Assembly (NCBI GenBank): GCA_007120055.1
Contig: SKOL01000124.1
Location: 1-8,913, forward strand
Direction: 5' to 3'
Origin: Anaerobacillus sp.
GTDB taxonomy: Bacteria > Bacillota > Bacilli > Bacillales_H > Anaerobacillaceae
Length of the DNA stretch: 8,913 nucleotides
The notes beneath the pieces are model-generated. The model was given only the letters and a program-made list of their open reading frames with translations, did no database searches and was not told where the DNA came from. Positions 1 through 5,943 of this stretch are shown here, piece by piece. Within the stretch, counting starts at the first letter, position 1. Every line of letters begins with the position of its first letter. The translations under genes were made by a program, and so were the position numbers.

Positions 1-231
1 AAAAGCCTCTAATATAGCCACACTTGTTGTTAGTAGTGCTGGTTGCGTATTAACCGTAAGTGTTAATTCCTCTTCTGGTCCTTCAAAGATAATTTTTGAT
101 AATTCTACATCAAGCCTTTCGTCAGCTCTTTTAAAGATGGCTGCAACAGCTTCGTTTTCATCACGTAGTGTTTTTCCCATTCCAACTACTTGTGAACCTT
201 GACCAGGAAATAAGAAAGCAATTTTACCCAT
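1..231 (-). CDS. fabD: Malonyl-CoA:ACP transacylase FabD, N-terminal part (runs off left edge)
   Basis: FabD moves the malonyl group from malonyl-CoA to acyl carrier protein in the cytoplasm, which supplies the extender unit for type II fatty-acid synthesis. Only the first 77 codons are present, and the frame is open to base 1. The protein starts MGKIAFLFPGQGSQVVGMGK; the FPGQGSQ motif at residues 8-14 is the family signature near the oxyanion-hole glutamine. NTQPALLTTS at residues 61-70 is the usual segment ahead of the catalytic GHSLGE motif, which would lie outside the window. The ATG at 231 has a strong ribosome binding site 9 nt upstream, directly after the plsX stop, so the gene is almost certainly co-transcribed with fapR and plsX and falls under FapR control. 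Family identity is very secure; completeness cannot be judged. Confidence 0.96.
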   Translation of the reverse strand, partial: MGKIAFLFPGQGSQVVGMGKTLRDENEAVAAIFKRADERLDVELSKIIFEGPEEELTLTVNTQPALLTTSVAILEAF

Positions 232-240
232 GTTACTATT

Positions 241-248
241 CCCTCCTT
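241..248 (-). promoter_or_regulatory. Ribosome binding site of fabD
   Basis: The minus strand reads AAGGAGGG immediately after the plsX TAA stop (251-249), with a 9-nt spacer before the fabD ATG at 231. It is a near-perfect complement to the 16S rRNA tail. It fixes the fabD start and puts termination of plsX next to initiation of fabD. Confidence 0.85.
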
Positions 249-1238
249 TTAAGCATCGTTTTTAACTACATCTTCTTTAATTGTTTCAACTACTTTTTCT
301 TCTAACATCAAGCGTGTTTGTCTTACCGAATTCAAGATTGCATTTTCGTTTGATGATCCATGCGCTTTAATAACAGGAGCTTGTAATCCAAAAAGGCTCG
401 CTCCACCGTATTCAGTATAGTCCATTTGACTTTTAATTTTTTTAAAGCTAGGCTTTAATGCTCCTGCAGCGAGCTTATTAAAAAAGGAACTTGTCAACTC
501 TTGCTTCAATAAAGAAAATAACGATAAAGCAGTTCCTTCAATTGTTTTTAAAACCACATTTCCACTAAAACCATCACAAACGATGACATCAGCAACACCC
601 TCTAATAAGTCGCGAGCTTCAACGTTACCAATAAAGTTTACATTTGCATCTTTTAACAGCTCAAACGTTTTTTTAGTGAGTTCAGTTCCTTTATCATCCT
701 CAGTACCAACATTTAGTAAGCCTACTCTTGGACTTTTAATATTACGAACTTTTTGCATATAAATACTTCCCATTATTCCGTAATGCAGTAAGTGTTCTGG
801 TTTTGCATCCATATTTGCTCCCGCATCAATTAGTAAAAACCCATCACCATTGAATGTCGGAAGCATTGGCGCTAGCGCTGGGCGCTCAATGCCTTTAATT
901 CTTCCGACGATCAAAACGCCACCTGTCATAAGTGCTCCTGTATTTCCTGCGGAAATACAGGCATCAGCTCGTCCTTCCTTAACTTCTTTAATCGCTAAAA
1001 CCATTGACGAATTTTTCTTTCTGCGAATAGCAGTTACGGGAGAATCCGTTGAGTCAATTTTATCTTCTGTATGTATAATCGTAATTCTTGTTTTATCGGT
1101 AAGGTGTTTGTTAATTAAACTTTCATTTCCGATAAGAGTTATTTCAATATCTTCATATTGCTTTATTGCAGCTAACGCTCCTTTAACAATTTCTTTTGGA
1201 GCGTGATCACCACCCATGGCATCAATCGCGATCCTCAT
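249..1238 (-). CDS. plsX: Phosphate acyltransferase PlsX (acyl-ACP:phosphate transacylase)
   Basis: PlsX converts acyl-ACP and inorganic phosphate into acyl-phosphate, the acyl donor used by PlsY to start phosphatidic acid synthesis. It is a peripheral membrane enzyme. The start [14 protein letters not shown], the motif [10 protein letters not shown] (about residues 96-104), [17 protein letters not shown] and the C-terminal KAHGSS are all family hallmarks. The stretch around residues 247-271 ([18 protein letters not shown]...) corresponds to the amphipathic helix reported to mediate membrane contact in the B. subtilis enzyme. The ATG at 1238 is chosen because it matches the family N-terminus. 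A GTG two codons upstream (1244) is in frame and is better placed after AAGGAG (1256-1251; 6 nt, against 12 nt to the ATG), so it may be the true or a second start. The gene overlaps the 3' end of fapR by 17 nt (23 nt from GTG), implying translational coupling. Length is about 329 residues, typical of the family. Confidence 0.97.
   Translation of the reverse strand: MRIAIDAMGGDHAPKEIVKGALAAIKQYEDIEITLIGNESLINKHLTDKTRITIIHTEDKIDSTDSPVTAIRRKKNSSMVLAIKEVKEGRADACISAGNTGALMTGGVLIVGRIKGIERPALAPMLPTFNGDGFLLIDAGANMDAKPEHLLHYGIMGSIYMQKVRNIKSPRVGLLNVGTEDDKGTELTKKTFELLKDANVNFIGNVEARDLLEGVADVIVCDGFSGNVVLKTIEGTALSLFSLLKQELTSSFFNKLAAGALKPSFKKIKSQMDYTEYGGASLFGLQAPVIKAHGSSNENAILNSVRQTRLMLEEKVVETIKEDVVKNDA
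937..961. other. Perfect 11-bp inverted repeat with 3-nt loop inside plsX
   Basis: CCTGTATTTCC (937-947) and its exact reverse complement (951-961) flank the triplet TGC. On the mRNA this is a tight hairpin within the codons for the conserved [10 protein letters not shown] segment of PlsX. No U-tract follows it on either strand, so it is not a terminator by the usual criteria. It may simply result from codon choice in a conserved motif. Confidence 0.6.
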
Positions 1239-1815
1239 GTGCACCTTTCTCTCCTTCCATACGGTTGTCCGAACGATACATATGAAATTCTCCAGAAAAT
1301 ACTAATTCTTGTTCAACATAGCTATTTACTTCGACTTTCGTACGTTCTTTTTCATGCTTTGCAACTTTAGCTTTGGCGACAACTCGCTCTCCTTGTTGAA
1401 CCCTTCTTGCGAAACGAACATTCGCCTTCGCAGTTAACGCTAACTCGTCGTCAATAATCGCTACTGCTAATGAGTTCGCTTGAGCAAATACGTGGTGCCC
1501 TCTAGCAATTTTCGTTTTCGAAAAAACGTGTTCAGGTCCAATATCTAAAATGGAAATCGCTCTTTGATCAAGTTGTAAGTCAATAATTTCCCCGATCACT
1601 TCTTCAATTTCCAACGCTTTTACCGTATCAAATTGCTTTTCAGCAACATGCTTAATACGCTCTCTCAACTCAGGTATCGAAAGTTCTAAACGATCTAACC
1701 GTATTGTTTGTACACTAACGCTAAATGCCTCAGCGAGTGCTTCATCTGTAATAAATGGATTTTCATTGATCTTTTGATTTAATAATTGTTGTCGTTCCTT
1801 TTTTGATCGTCTCAT
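1222..1815 (-). CDS. fapR: Malonyl-CoA-responsive repressor of lipid synthesis genes, FapR
   Basis: FapR is a cytoplasmic DNA-binding repressor of the fatty-acid and phospholipid synthesis regulon in Gram-positive bacteria. It releases DNA when malonyl-CoA binds. Residues 1-50 form the DeoR-type helix-turn-helix ([20 protein letters not shown] then [16 protein letters not shown], nearly identical to B. subtilis FapR). Residues about 70-182 form the hot-dog ligand domain. [18 protein letters not shown] (from residue 102) carries the Arg and Asn, at about 105 and 114, that correspond to malonyl-CoA-contacting residues known in the family. The ATG at 1815 matches the family start, although its ribosome site (GGTGTGG) is weak. 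At 197 residues it is about nine longer than the B. subtilis protein. The extra acidic/polar tail after MYRSDN is encoded by the part that runs into plsX. Its own upstream region carries a FapR operator, so autorepression is expected. Confidence 0.97.
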   Translation of the reverse strand: MRRSKKERQQLLNQKINENPFITDEALAEAFSVSVQTIRLDRLELSIPELRERIKHVAEKQFDTVKALEIEEVIGEIIDLQLDQRAISILDIGPEHVFSKTKIARGHHVFAQANSLAVAIIDDELALTAKANVRFARRVQQGERVVAKAKVAKHEKERTKVEVNSYVEQELVFSGEFHMYRSDNRMEGEKGAHEDRD

Positions 1816-1834
1816 CTTTCCACACCGTCCAAGC

Positions 1835-1853
1835 TTATATGACTAGGTACTAA
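1835..1853 (-). promoter_or_regulatory. FapR operator in front of fapR
   Basis: The minus strand reads TTAGTACCTAGTCATATAA, which closely matches the known FapR site (left half TTAGTAC, centre CTA, right half an imperfect GTACTAA-like arm). It lies between the promoter -10 element and the fapR start codon and covers the predicted transcription start near 1851. Repression by occluding the polymerase is the established mode for this family. Its position 20 nt ahead of fapR indicates autoregulation of fapR-plsX-fabD. Confidence 0.88.
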
Positions 1854-1857
1854 AAGT

Positions 1858-1886
1858 AGTATATAAAAATTGTATTTCAATTTCAA
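1858..1886 (-). promoter_or_regulatory. SigA-type promoter of fapR-plsX-fabD
   Basis: The -35 element TTGAAA (1886-1881) and the -10 element TATACT (1863-1858) are separated by exactly 17 nt of AT-rich spacer. A second TTGAAA (1880-1875) is directly adjacent, but its spacing to the -10 is too short. The predicted start, about 7 nt past the -10, falls inside the FapR operator. No terminator is visible between the recG stop (1899) and this promoter, so read-through from recG is also possible. Confidence 0.85.
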
Positions 1887-1898
1887 TAAAAAAATTAG

Positions 1899-3935
1899 TT
1901 AATCGATTTTTTCTCCAGATAATACGCCTTCTTCTTCTAAGTAAATCACTAATGATTTATACTCGGGGTCTTCCCAAAAACTTTTTGAAGAAACTAGTTT
2001 TGTTGCGTCATTTCTAGCTACTTCCAGAGCGCGATAATCATGAATCATATCAGCGATTTTAAATTGTGGTAAGCCACTTTGTTTTTGACCAAAAAAATCT
2101 CCTGGACCTCTTAACTCTAAATCTCTTTGCGATAACTCAAAGCCATCATTAGTTTCAGTCATAATTTTCATCCGTTCTTTCCCAACTTCACTTTTTGGGT
2201 TTGCTAATAAAATACAATATGACTGTGCTTCTCCACGGCCTACTCGACCTCTAAGTTGGTGAAGTTGCGATAAACCAAAACGCTCTGCATCATATATAAC
2301 CATCATCGTTGCATTCGGTACATTCACTCCAACTTCAACGACGGTAGTTGAAACAAGGATGTGAAGTTCATTTTTACTAAAACGTTGCATTACTTCATCT
2401 TTTTCACTAGAATGCAGACGCCCGTGCATTAGGCCCACGTTATAACTTTTGAAATATTGTTGTAATTGCGTATGAACTTCTATCGCATTTTGTACATCTA
2501 ACTTTTCCGATTCTTCAATAAGGGGGCAAATCACATATGCTTGTCTCCCGTTTTCAAGCTCTTTTTCTACAAAAGTTAACACTCTTTCTAACATTTCATG
2601 ACGAGCCCAGTACGTTTGAATCGGTTTTCGACCTGCCGGCATTTCATCAATCGTTGAAACATCCATGTCTCCAAATATTGAAATTGCAAGCGTCCTAGGA
2701 ATCGGCGTTGCTGTCATAAACAGAACGTCAGGATTTTGACCTTTGTTACGTAAAGTTCGTCTTTGTTCAACACCAAAGCGATGCTGTTCATCGGTAATTA
2801 CTAGACCGAGACGGTGAAAATTTACTTCTTCTTGGATTAGCGCATGAGTCCCAATAAGAACATCCACTTCTCCTTCTTCAAGTCGATTTAAAAGTTCTTT
2901 ACGCTTTTTACCTTTCACAGATCCCGTTAGTAACTCAACCGTCAACCCTATCGGCTCTAGCAACTCATTCAAAGAGTGAAAATGTTGTTCGGCTAGTATC
3001 TCAGTAGGCACCATTAAAGCTCCTTGTAACCGTGCAGTCACAGTAGCATATAAACATATCGCCGCAACAACTGTTTTCCCCGAACCTACATCCCCTTGTA
3101 ATAAGCGATTCATTCGAAAAGAAGATGACATATCAGTTAATATTTCAGACACTACTCTTTGTTGAGCAGAGGTTAAAGGAAATGGAAGTTTATTTATAAA
3201 GATATTTAGCTCGTTTTCTTTATAGCTAATAGAACTTCCACCACGATTTTCACGATGGAACTTTTTTAGCGCCTGCATTTTAAGCTGAAACAGCAAAAAC
3301 TCCTCATAAACCATTCGACGTCTAGCGTGCTTTGCATCTTCAAAGCTTTTTGGATAATGTAATTTATAAAGCGCATACTTTCTTTCTAATAGTTTATACT
3401 CTTTGAGGAAATGAACTGGAAGATTTTCATTGATTTCATGACCGAACTGTTCCATTGCCGTTTGGATCATTTTTTTTAAAGACTTTACAGTCACTTTCCC
3501 ACCTACTGAATAAACAGGTTCATATCGATCCGTTTGAGTGGAGGCGCCAATTTTACATTCATTTACTGTTAATGTTAAACGGTGCTGATCCCACTTACCA
3601 GTTAGTGTTACCCGAGTTCCAACAACTAATTTTGTTTTTAAAAAATGTTGATTAAAAAAAACGGCCGTAAAAAGAACATTTCCCGCTAAAACTTTGAGTG
3701 ATAACTTAGATTTTCTCCTCCCATAAAAACGTACGACAGGTTCACTTTGGATAGTTGCCTCAATCGTTCCACGCTCTTCATGCTTTAATTCGGAAATATC
3801 TTTCGGCCGATAATCTTCATAGCGATACGGAAAATATTCAATTAAATCTTTCACAGTGAAAATCCCTAATGTTTGTAGTTCTTTTGCTTTTTCTTCTCCA
3901 ATCCCTTTTACAATTGTAACCGGACTATTTAACAT
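1899..3935 (-). CDS. recG: ATP-dependent DNA helicase RecG
   Basis: RecG is a monomeric double-strand DNA translocase that remodels stalled replication forks and branch-migrates Holliday junctions. Length is 678 residues, normal for the family. An N-terminal helix-hairpin-helix-like KGIGEEKA and the YFPYRYEDYR segment (34-43) lead into the OB-fold wedge domain (about 55-130), which splits the junction. The helicase core has Walker A GDVGSGKT (281-288), the DEQH box (382-385), motif III TAT (408-410), the helicase C-terminal half with VSTTVVEVGVNVPNA (528-542), and motif VI QLRGRVGRG (560-568). LELRGPGDFFG (606-616) is the TRG-type translocation region. The start ATG lies 2 nt after the sdaAA stop, and no Shine-Dalgarno sequence lies within 15 nt (the nearest GGAG is 19 nt away, inside sdaAA). 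Translation therefore probably depends on ribosomes finishing sdaAA. No frameshift or missing motif was seen. Confidence 0.98.
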   Translation of the reverse strand: MLNSPVTIVKGIGEEKAKELQTLGIFTVKDLIEYFPYRYEDYRPKDISELKHEERGTIEATIQSEPVVRFYGRRKSKLSLKVLAGNVLFTAVFFNQHFLKTKLVVGTRVTLTGKWDQHRLTLTVNECKIGASTQTDRYEPVYSVGGKVTVKSLKKMIQTAMEQFGHEINENLPVHFLKEYKLLERKYALYKLHYPKSFEDAKHARRRMVYEEFLLFQLKMQALKKFHRENRGGSSISYKENELNIFINKLPFPLTSAQQRVVSEILTDMSSSFRMNRLLQGDVGSGKTVVAAICLYATVTARLQGALMVPTEILAEQHFHSLNELLEPIGLTVELLTGSVKGKKRKELLNRLEEGEVDVLIGTHALIQEEVNFHRLGLVITDEQHRFGVEQRRTLRNKGQNPDVLFMTATPIPRTLAISIFGDMDVSTIDEMPAGRKPIQTYWARHEMLERVLTFVEKELENGRQAYVICPLIEESEKLDVQNAIEVHTQLQQYFKSYNVGLMHGRLHSSEKDEVMQRFSKNELHILVSTTVVEVGVNVPNATMMVIYDAERFGLSQLHQLRGRVGRGEAQSYCILLANPKSEVGKERMKIMTETNDGFELSQRDLELRGPGDFFGQKQSGLPQFKIADMIHDYRALEVARNDATKLVSSKSFWEDPEYKSLVIYLEEEGVLSGEKID

Positions 3936-3937
3936 AA

Positions 3938-4822
3938 TTATTTTATCGGGCTAGCTCCAAAGATTTTCGCTTCTAGCTCTCTCCCTGTTGGAGTAGCCGC
4001 TAAACCTCCTCCAGCTGTTTCTCGTAAATCTAATGACATCGATTGACCGATTTTATACATTGCATCAATGACTTCATCACAAGGAATGCGACTTTCAATA
4101 CCCGCCAAAGCCATATCTGCAGCTACTATCGCATTAGATGCCCCCATTGCATTTCTTTTTACACAAGGTACTTCGACTAGGCCCGCAACAGGATCACAAA
4201 CAAGGCCGAGCATATTTTTTAATGCAATTGCCATAGCATGGGCTGACTGTTTAGGGGTACCACCCATAAGTTCTACAATGGCTGCTGCCGCCATTCCAGT
4301 AGCAGATCCAACTTCTGCTTGACAACCACCAGCCGCACCAGAAATCGAAGCGTTATTTGCTACTACAAGGCCAAAGGCTCCACTCGTAAACAAATAGCGA
4401 ACCATTTGATCTCTAGACGGTTTCACTTTATGCTTTAAAGCAAATAGTGTCCCCGGGACTACGCCAGCAGACCCTGCTGTAGGAGTTGCGCAAATCGTCC
4501 CCATCGCTGCATTCACTTCATTAGTAGCTATTGCTTTACTTACGGCATCAAGGTGGAAATCTCCTGCTAATGACTTGCCGGATTTAATATATTTTTGTAA
4601 AAGTACAGCATCTCCCCCAGTTAAACCTGAAACAGATGTTACTTTTTCATTAATCCCCTTTTCAATCGCTTCTTCCATCACTAATAAATTTTTATTCATT
4701 TGTTCAAAAACTTCATTGAAACTTCTTTCAGTAACTTCCATTTCCTGTTTGATCATTACATCAGAGATTAAGATGTTTTCATTATCAGCGATTTCTACTA
4801 ACTCTGCAACATTACGAAACAT
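3938..4822 (-). CDS. sdaAA: L-serine dehydratase, iron-sulfur alpha subunit
   Basis: This is the alpha subunit of the two-chain bacterial L-serine dehydratase, a cytoplasmic [4Fe-4S] enzyme that deaminates L-serine to pyruvate and ammonia without pyridoxal phosphate. At 294 residues it is of usual length. The likely cluster ligands are Cys167 (GGCQAEVG), Cys209 (CDPVAGLVEVP) and Cys220. Their spacing (42 and 11 residues) equals that of the three cluster cysteines I recall from the structurally known single-chain Legionella enzyme. ATPTAGSAGVVPG (112-124) and the glycine-rich C-terminus ETAGGGLAATPTGRELE are other family marks. The ATG at 4822 is preceded by GGAGGT (4834-4829) with a 6-nt spacer. 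It partners with SdaAB, encoded 65 bp upstream, and its stop is 2 nt from recG. Confidence 0.97.
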   Translation of the reverse strand: MFRNVAELVEIADNENILISDVMIKQEMEVTERSFNEVFEQMNKNLLVMEEAIEKGINEKVTSVSGLTGGDAVLLQKYIKSGKSLAGDFHLDAVSKAIATNEVNAAMGTICATPTAGSAGVVPGTLFALKHKVKPSRDQMVRYLFTSGAFGLVVANNASISGAAGGCQAEVGSATGMAAAAIVELMGGTPKQSAHAMAIALKNMLGLVCDPVAGLVEVPCVKRNAMGASNAIVAADMALAGIESRIPCDEVIDAMYKIGQSMSLDLRETAGGGLAATPTGRELEAKIFGASPIK

Positions 4823-4841
4823 TTACTTACCTCCATCAAAT

Positions 4842-4886
4842 GAGTTTGAGTTTTGAGTTTTAATTTTTAATTTTAAATTAAAAATT
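4842..4886. repeat. AT-only perfect palindrome plus three short direct repeats between sdaAB and sdaAA
   Basis: Positions 4862-4886 form a perfect inverted repeat of 12-bp arms around one base, made only of A and T. It abuts three tandem copies of GAGTTT(T) on the plus strand (4842-4847, 4848-4854, 4855-4861). The palindrome begins two bases before the sdaAB stop triplet ends (4888-4890) and lies upstream of the sdaAA ribosome site. With no G/C pairs and no T-run after a stable stem it is not a convincing terminator. It could be a weak mRNA hairpin, an RNase-sensitive spacer, or a product of replication slippage. Confidence 0.7.
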
Positions 4887-4887
4887 C

Positions 4888-5553
4888 TTAATCATGGATC
4901 TTTGTTACTATAGAAATATACGTAAAGGATGAAACTTCTCCTAAAAGATGCTCATCAACGTTTTGATCAACTTCGATGACCATCAAAGCATCTTTTCCTT
5001 TTTCTTTACGAGAAACTTCCATATGCCCGATATTTATTTCATGTTTAGCTAATACATTTAACACACTAGCAATAACTCCGTAGCGATCATTATGAACGAC
5101 TAAAATCGCCGGGTGGTTTCCAGATAATCTCAACAGAAAACCATTTAGCTCGACAATTTCTATTTTGCCCCCACCGATAGATATTCCAACTAATTCTAAC
5201 GCGTCTTTATCGTTTGTTCCTAGCCTTATTTTTGCTGTATTTGGGTGGTCAGGCACTGCGTCTTCTTCTTGTATTGTAATGCTGACCCCTAATTCTTTAG
5301 CAATTTCTAAAGAATGTTTAATTCTTTGATCAAAAGTATCAAAGTCTAATAATCCGCCAACAGTTGCGACATCAGTTCCATGCCCTTTGTATGTTTTAGC
5401 AAAGGAACCATAGTAAGAAATTTCAACCCACTTTGGCTGTTTTCCTAATAACGTTCGAGCGACTCTACCAATCCTTGCAGCTCCAGCAGTGTGTGAGCTA
5501 GATGGACCAATCATAACAGGACCGATAATATCAAAAACCGTTCTATATTTCAT
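4888..5553 (-). CDS. sdaAB: L-serine dehydratase, iron-sulfur beta subunit
   Basis: This is the beta subunit that pairs with SdaAA to form the oxygen-sensitive [4Fe-4S] L-serine dehydratase (serine to pyruvate and ammonia). From the ATG at 5553 the protein is 221 residues, starting MKYRTVFDIIGPVMIGPSSS and followed by HTAGAARIG, the signature of this subunit and essentially the B. subtilis N-terminus. GHGTD (57-61) and NHPAILVVHNDRYGVIASV (from 146) follow. Residues about 147-220 form a C-terminal ACT domain, a fold often used for amino-acid sensing or subunit contacts. An in-frame ATG at 5586 would add 11 residues but has no homologous sequence, whereas the ATG at 5553 has AGGGGG (5565-5560) with a 6-nt spacer. 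The gene opens the sdaAB-sdaAA-recG unit, with promoter candidates in the long upstream gap. Confidence 0.96.
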   Translation of the reverse strand: MKYRTVFDIIGPVMIGPSSSHTAGAARIGRVARTLLGKQPKWVEISYYGSFAKTYKGHGTDVATVGGLLDFDTFDQRIKHSLEIAKELGVSITIQEEDAVPDHPNTAKIRLGTNDKDALELVGISIGGGKIEIVELNGFLLRLSGNHPAILVVHNDRYGVIASVLNVLAKHEINIGHMEVSRKEKGKDALMVIEVDQNVDEHLLGEVSSFTYISIVTKIHD

Positions 5554-5611
5554 GATAATCCCCCTATCATTTATTGTTTCTAACATTACTATAGGTAATT
5601 CTATTATAATC

Positions 5612-5641
5612 TATATACTGCATTTTGTTATTACAAAACAA
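5612..5641 (-). promoter_or_regulatory. Second, weaker promoter candidate for sdaAB
   Basis: TTGTTT (5641-5636) and TATATA (5617-5612) are 18 nt apart. A consensus TATAAT (5608-5603) lies just downstream but has no fitting -35. The region is about 80% A/T, so chance matches are likely. A small hairpin (TTTTGT at 5638-5633 with ACAAAA at 5628-5623) overlaps the spacer. Confidence 0.3.
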
Positions 5642-5647
5642 TAATTC

Positions 5648-5676
5648 TTTATATTGAGATAATTCATCTGTCGCAA
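5648..5676 (-). promoter_or_regulatory. Probable SigA-type promoter of sdaAB-sdaAA-recG
   Basis: The minus strand has TTGCGA (5676-5671) as -35, exactly 17 nt, then TATAAA (5653-5648) as -10. The predicted start is near 5641, giving an 88-nt leader. The -35 hexamer is the last part of the repeated hairpin-arm sequence GCTTTTGCGA (unit c of the array at 5667-5931), so a repeat remnant seems to supply part of the promoter. A probable terminator upstream (5848-5931) makes a fresh promoter here likely. Confidence 0.5.
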
Positions 5677-5722
5677 AAGCGCCAACCTTTTTTCATACGG
5701 TAACCGTCACCATCTAACATGG

Positions 5723-5802
5723 AAAAGGCGGGTGCTTTCCCTCACTTCACCTTGACCTTCTACCGAATCTCAGACGTTCGTTCGCAAAAGCACCCGCCTT
5801 TT
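5723..5802. repeat. Perfect 16-bp GC-core inverted repeat with 48-nt loop (unit b)
   Basis: AAAAGGCGGGTGCTTT (5723-5738 on the plus strand) is exactly complementary to 5787-5802. The arms are A-rich at the outer edge and GC-rich inside, so each strand shows a stem ending in a T-run (four Ts on minus, five on plus), giving a bidirectional terminator-like outline. The 48-nt loop is unusually long for a terminator. On the minus strand it is purine-rich (GGTAGAAGGTCAAGGTGAAG, then TGAGGG). On the minus strand it could back up the degV terminator; on the plus strand there is no gene to terminate. Confidence 0.7.
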
Positions 5803-5847
5803 TACATACAAAACTCTCATAAAGGAATTCCGCCACCATTTAAAATG

Positions 5848-5931
5848 AAAAAAGGTACCACGATAGCATCATACTTATTTCATTACTTTAAAAGTAACAA
5901 AATCGTAATTTGATGCGCGTGACACCTTTTT
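5848..5931 (-). terminator. Long stem-loop terminator after the DegV-family gene (unit a)
   Basis: On the minus strand AAAAAGGTGTCACG (5931-5918) pairs with CGTGGTACCTTTTT (14 bp, two G-U wobbles). A short bulge follows, then GCATCA (5916-5911) pairs with TGATGC (5871-5866). The 39-nt apical region contains a further small hairpin (TTACTTT/AAAGTAA). Six Ts follow the right arm (5853-5848). The stop of the DegV-family gene is 13 nt upstream of the left arm, so this is the natural 3' end of yloU-fakA-degV. Confidence 0.65.
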
Positions 5932-5943
5932 AATATGACATTT

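Larger units (their letters stand above)
5667..5931. repeat. Degenerate tandem array of three hairpin-type repeat units in the degV-sdaAB gap
   Basis: The 390-bp gap 5554-5943 holds no credible gene. Its degV-proximal part contains three related units, read on the minus strand. Unit a starts at 5931, unit b at 5803 and unit c at 5693 (periods about 128 and 110 nt). Units b and c share GTATG, then AAAAAGG, then GCTTTTGCGA, with 21 of 26 bases identical from the first of five As (5803-5778 against 5692-5667). Units a and b share the segment after the right hairpin arm, C-AT-TTA-ATGGTG-CGG, with 15 of 18 identical (5847-5830 against 5721-5704). Units a and b are complete stem-loops; unit c has only a left arm. 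I do not recognise the family. It looks like a small dispersed, non-coding intergenic repeat that has duplicated and decayed here. Confidence 0.65.

Noticed and set aside
850..1206. 118-codon plus-strand open frame inside plsX
   Set aside because: It is antisense to the well-conserved PlsX coding sequence; the product is low-complexity and lacks a ribosome site, so it is a shadow of the real gene.
4068..4322. 84-codon plus-strand open frame inside sdaAA (likewise those at 3455-3655, 4575-4856 and 6782-7006)
   Set aside because: All are antisense shadows of conserved genes without ribosome sites or family features.
4862..4886. Intrinsic terminator or CodY-type operator between sdaAB and sdaAA
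   Set aside because: The stem has no G/C pairs and no T-run following a stable hairpin, and it does not fit the AATTTTC-W-GAAAATT CodY pattern well.
5554..5586. Upstream ATG start for sdaAB that would add 11 residues
   Set aside because: The added residues match nothing in the family, and the ATG at 5553 has a well-spaced AGGGGG and the canonical N-terminus.
5554..5670. Riboswitch or T-box in the sdaAB leader
   Set aside because: The predicted leader is about 88 nt, very AT-rich, with only a 6-bp hairpin and none of the conserved T-box or known riboswitch core sequences.
5719..5913. 64-codon open frame on the plus strand in the degV-sdaAB gap
   Set aside because: It lies entirely within the hairpin repeat units, has no ribosome binding site, no recognisable protein pattern, and runs against all genes in the window.
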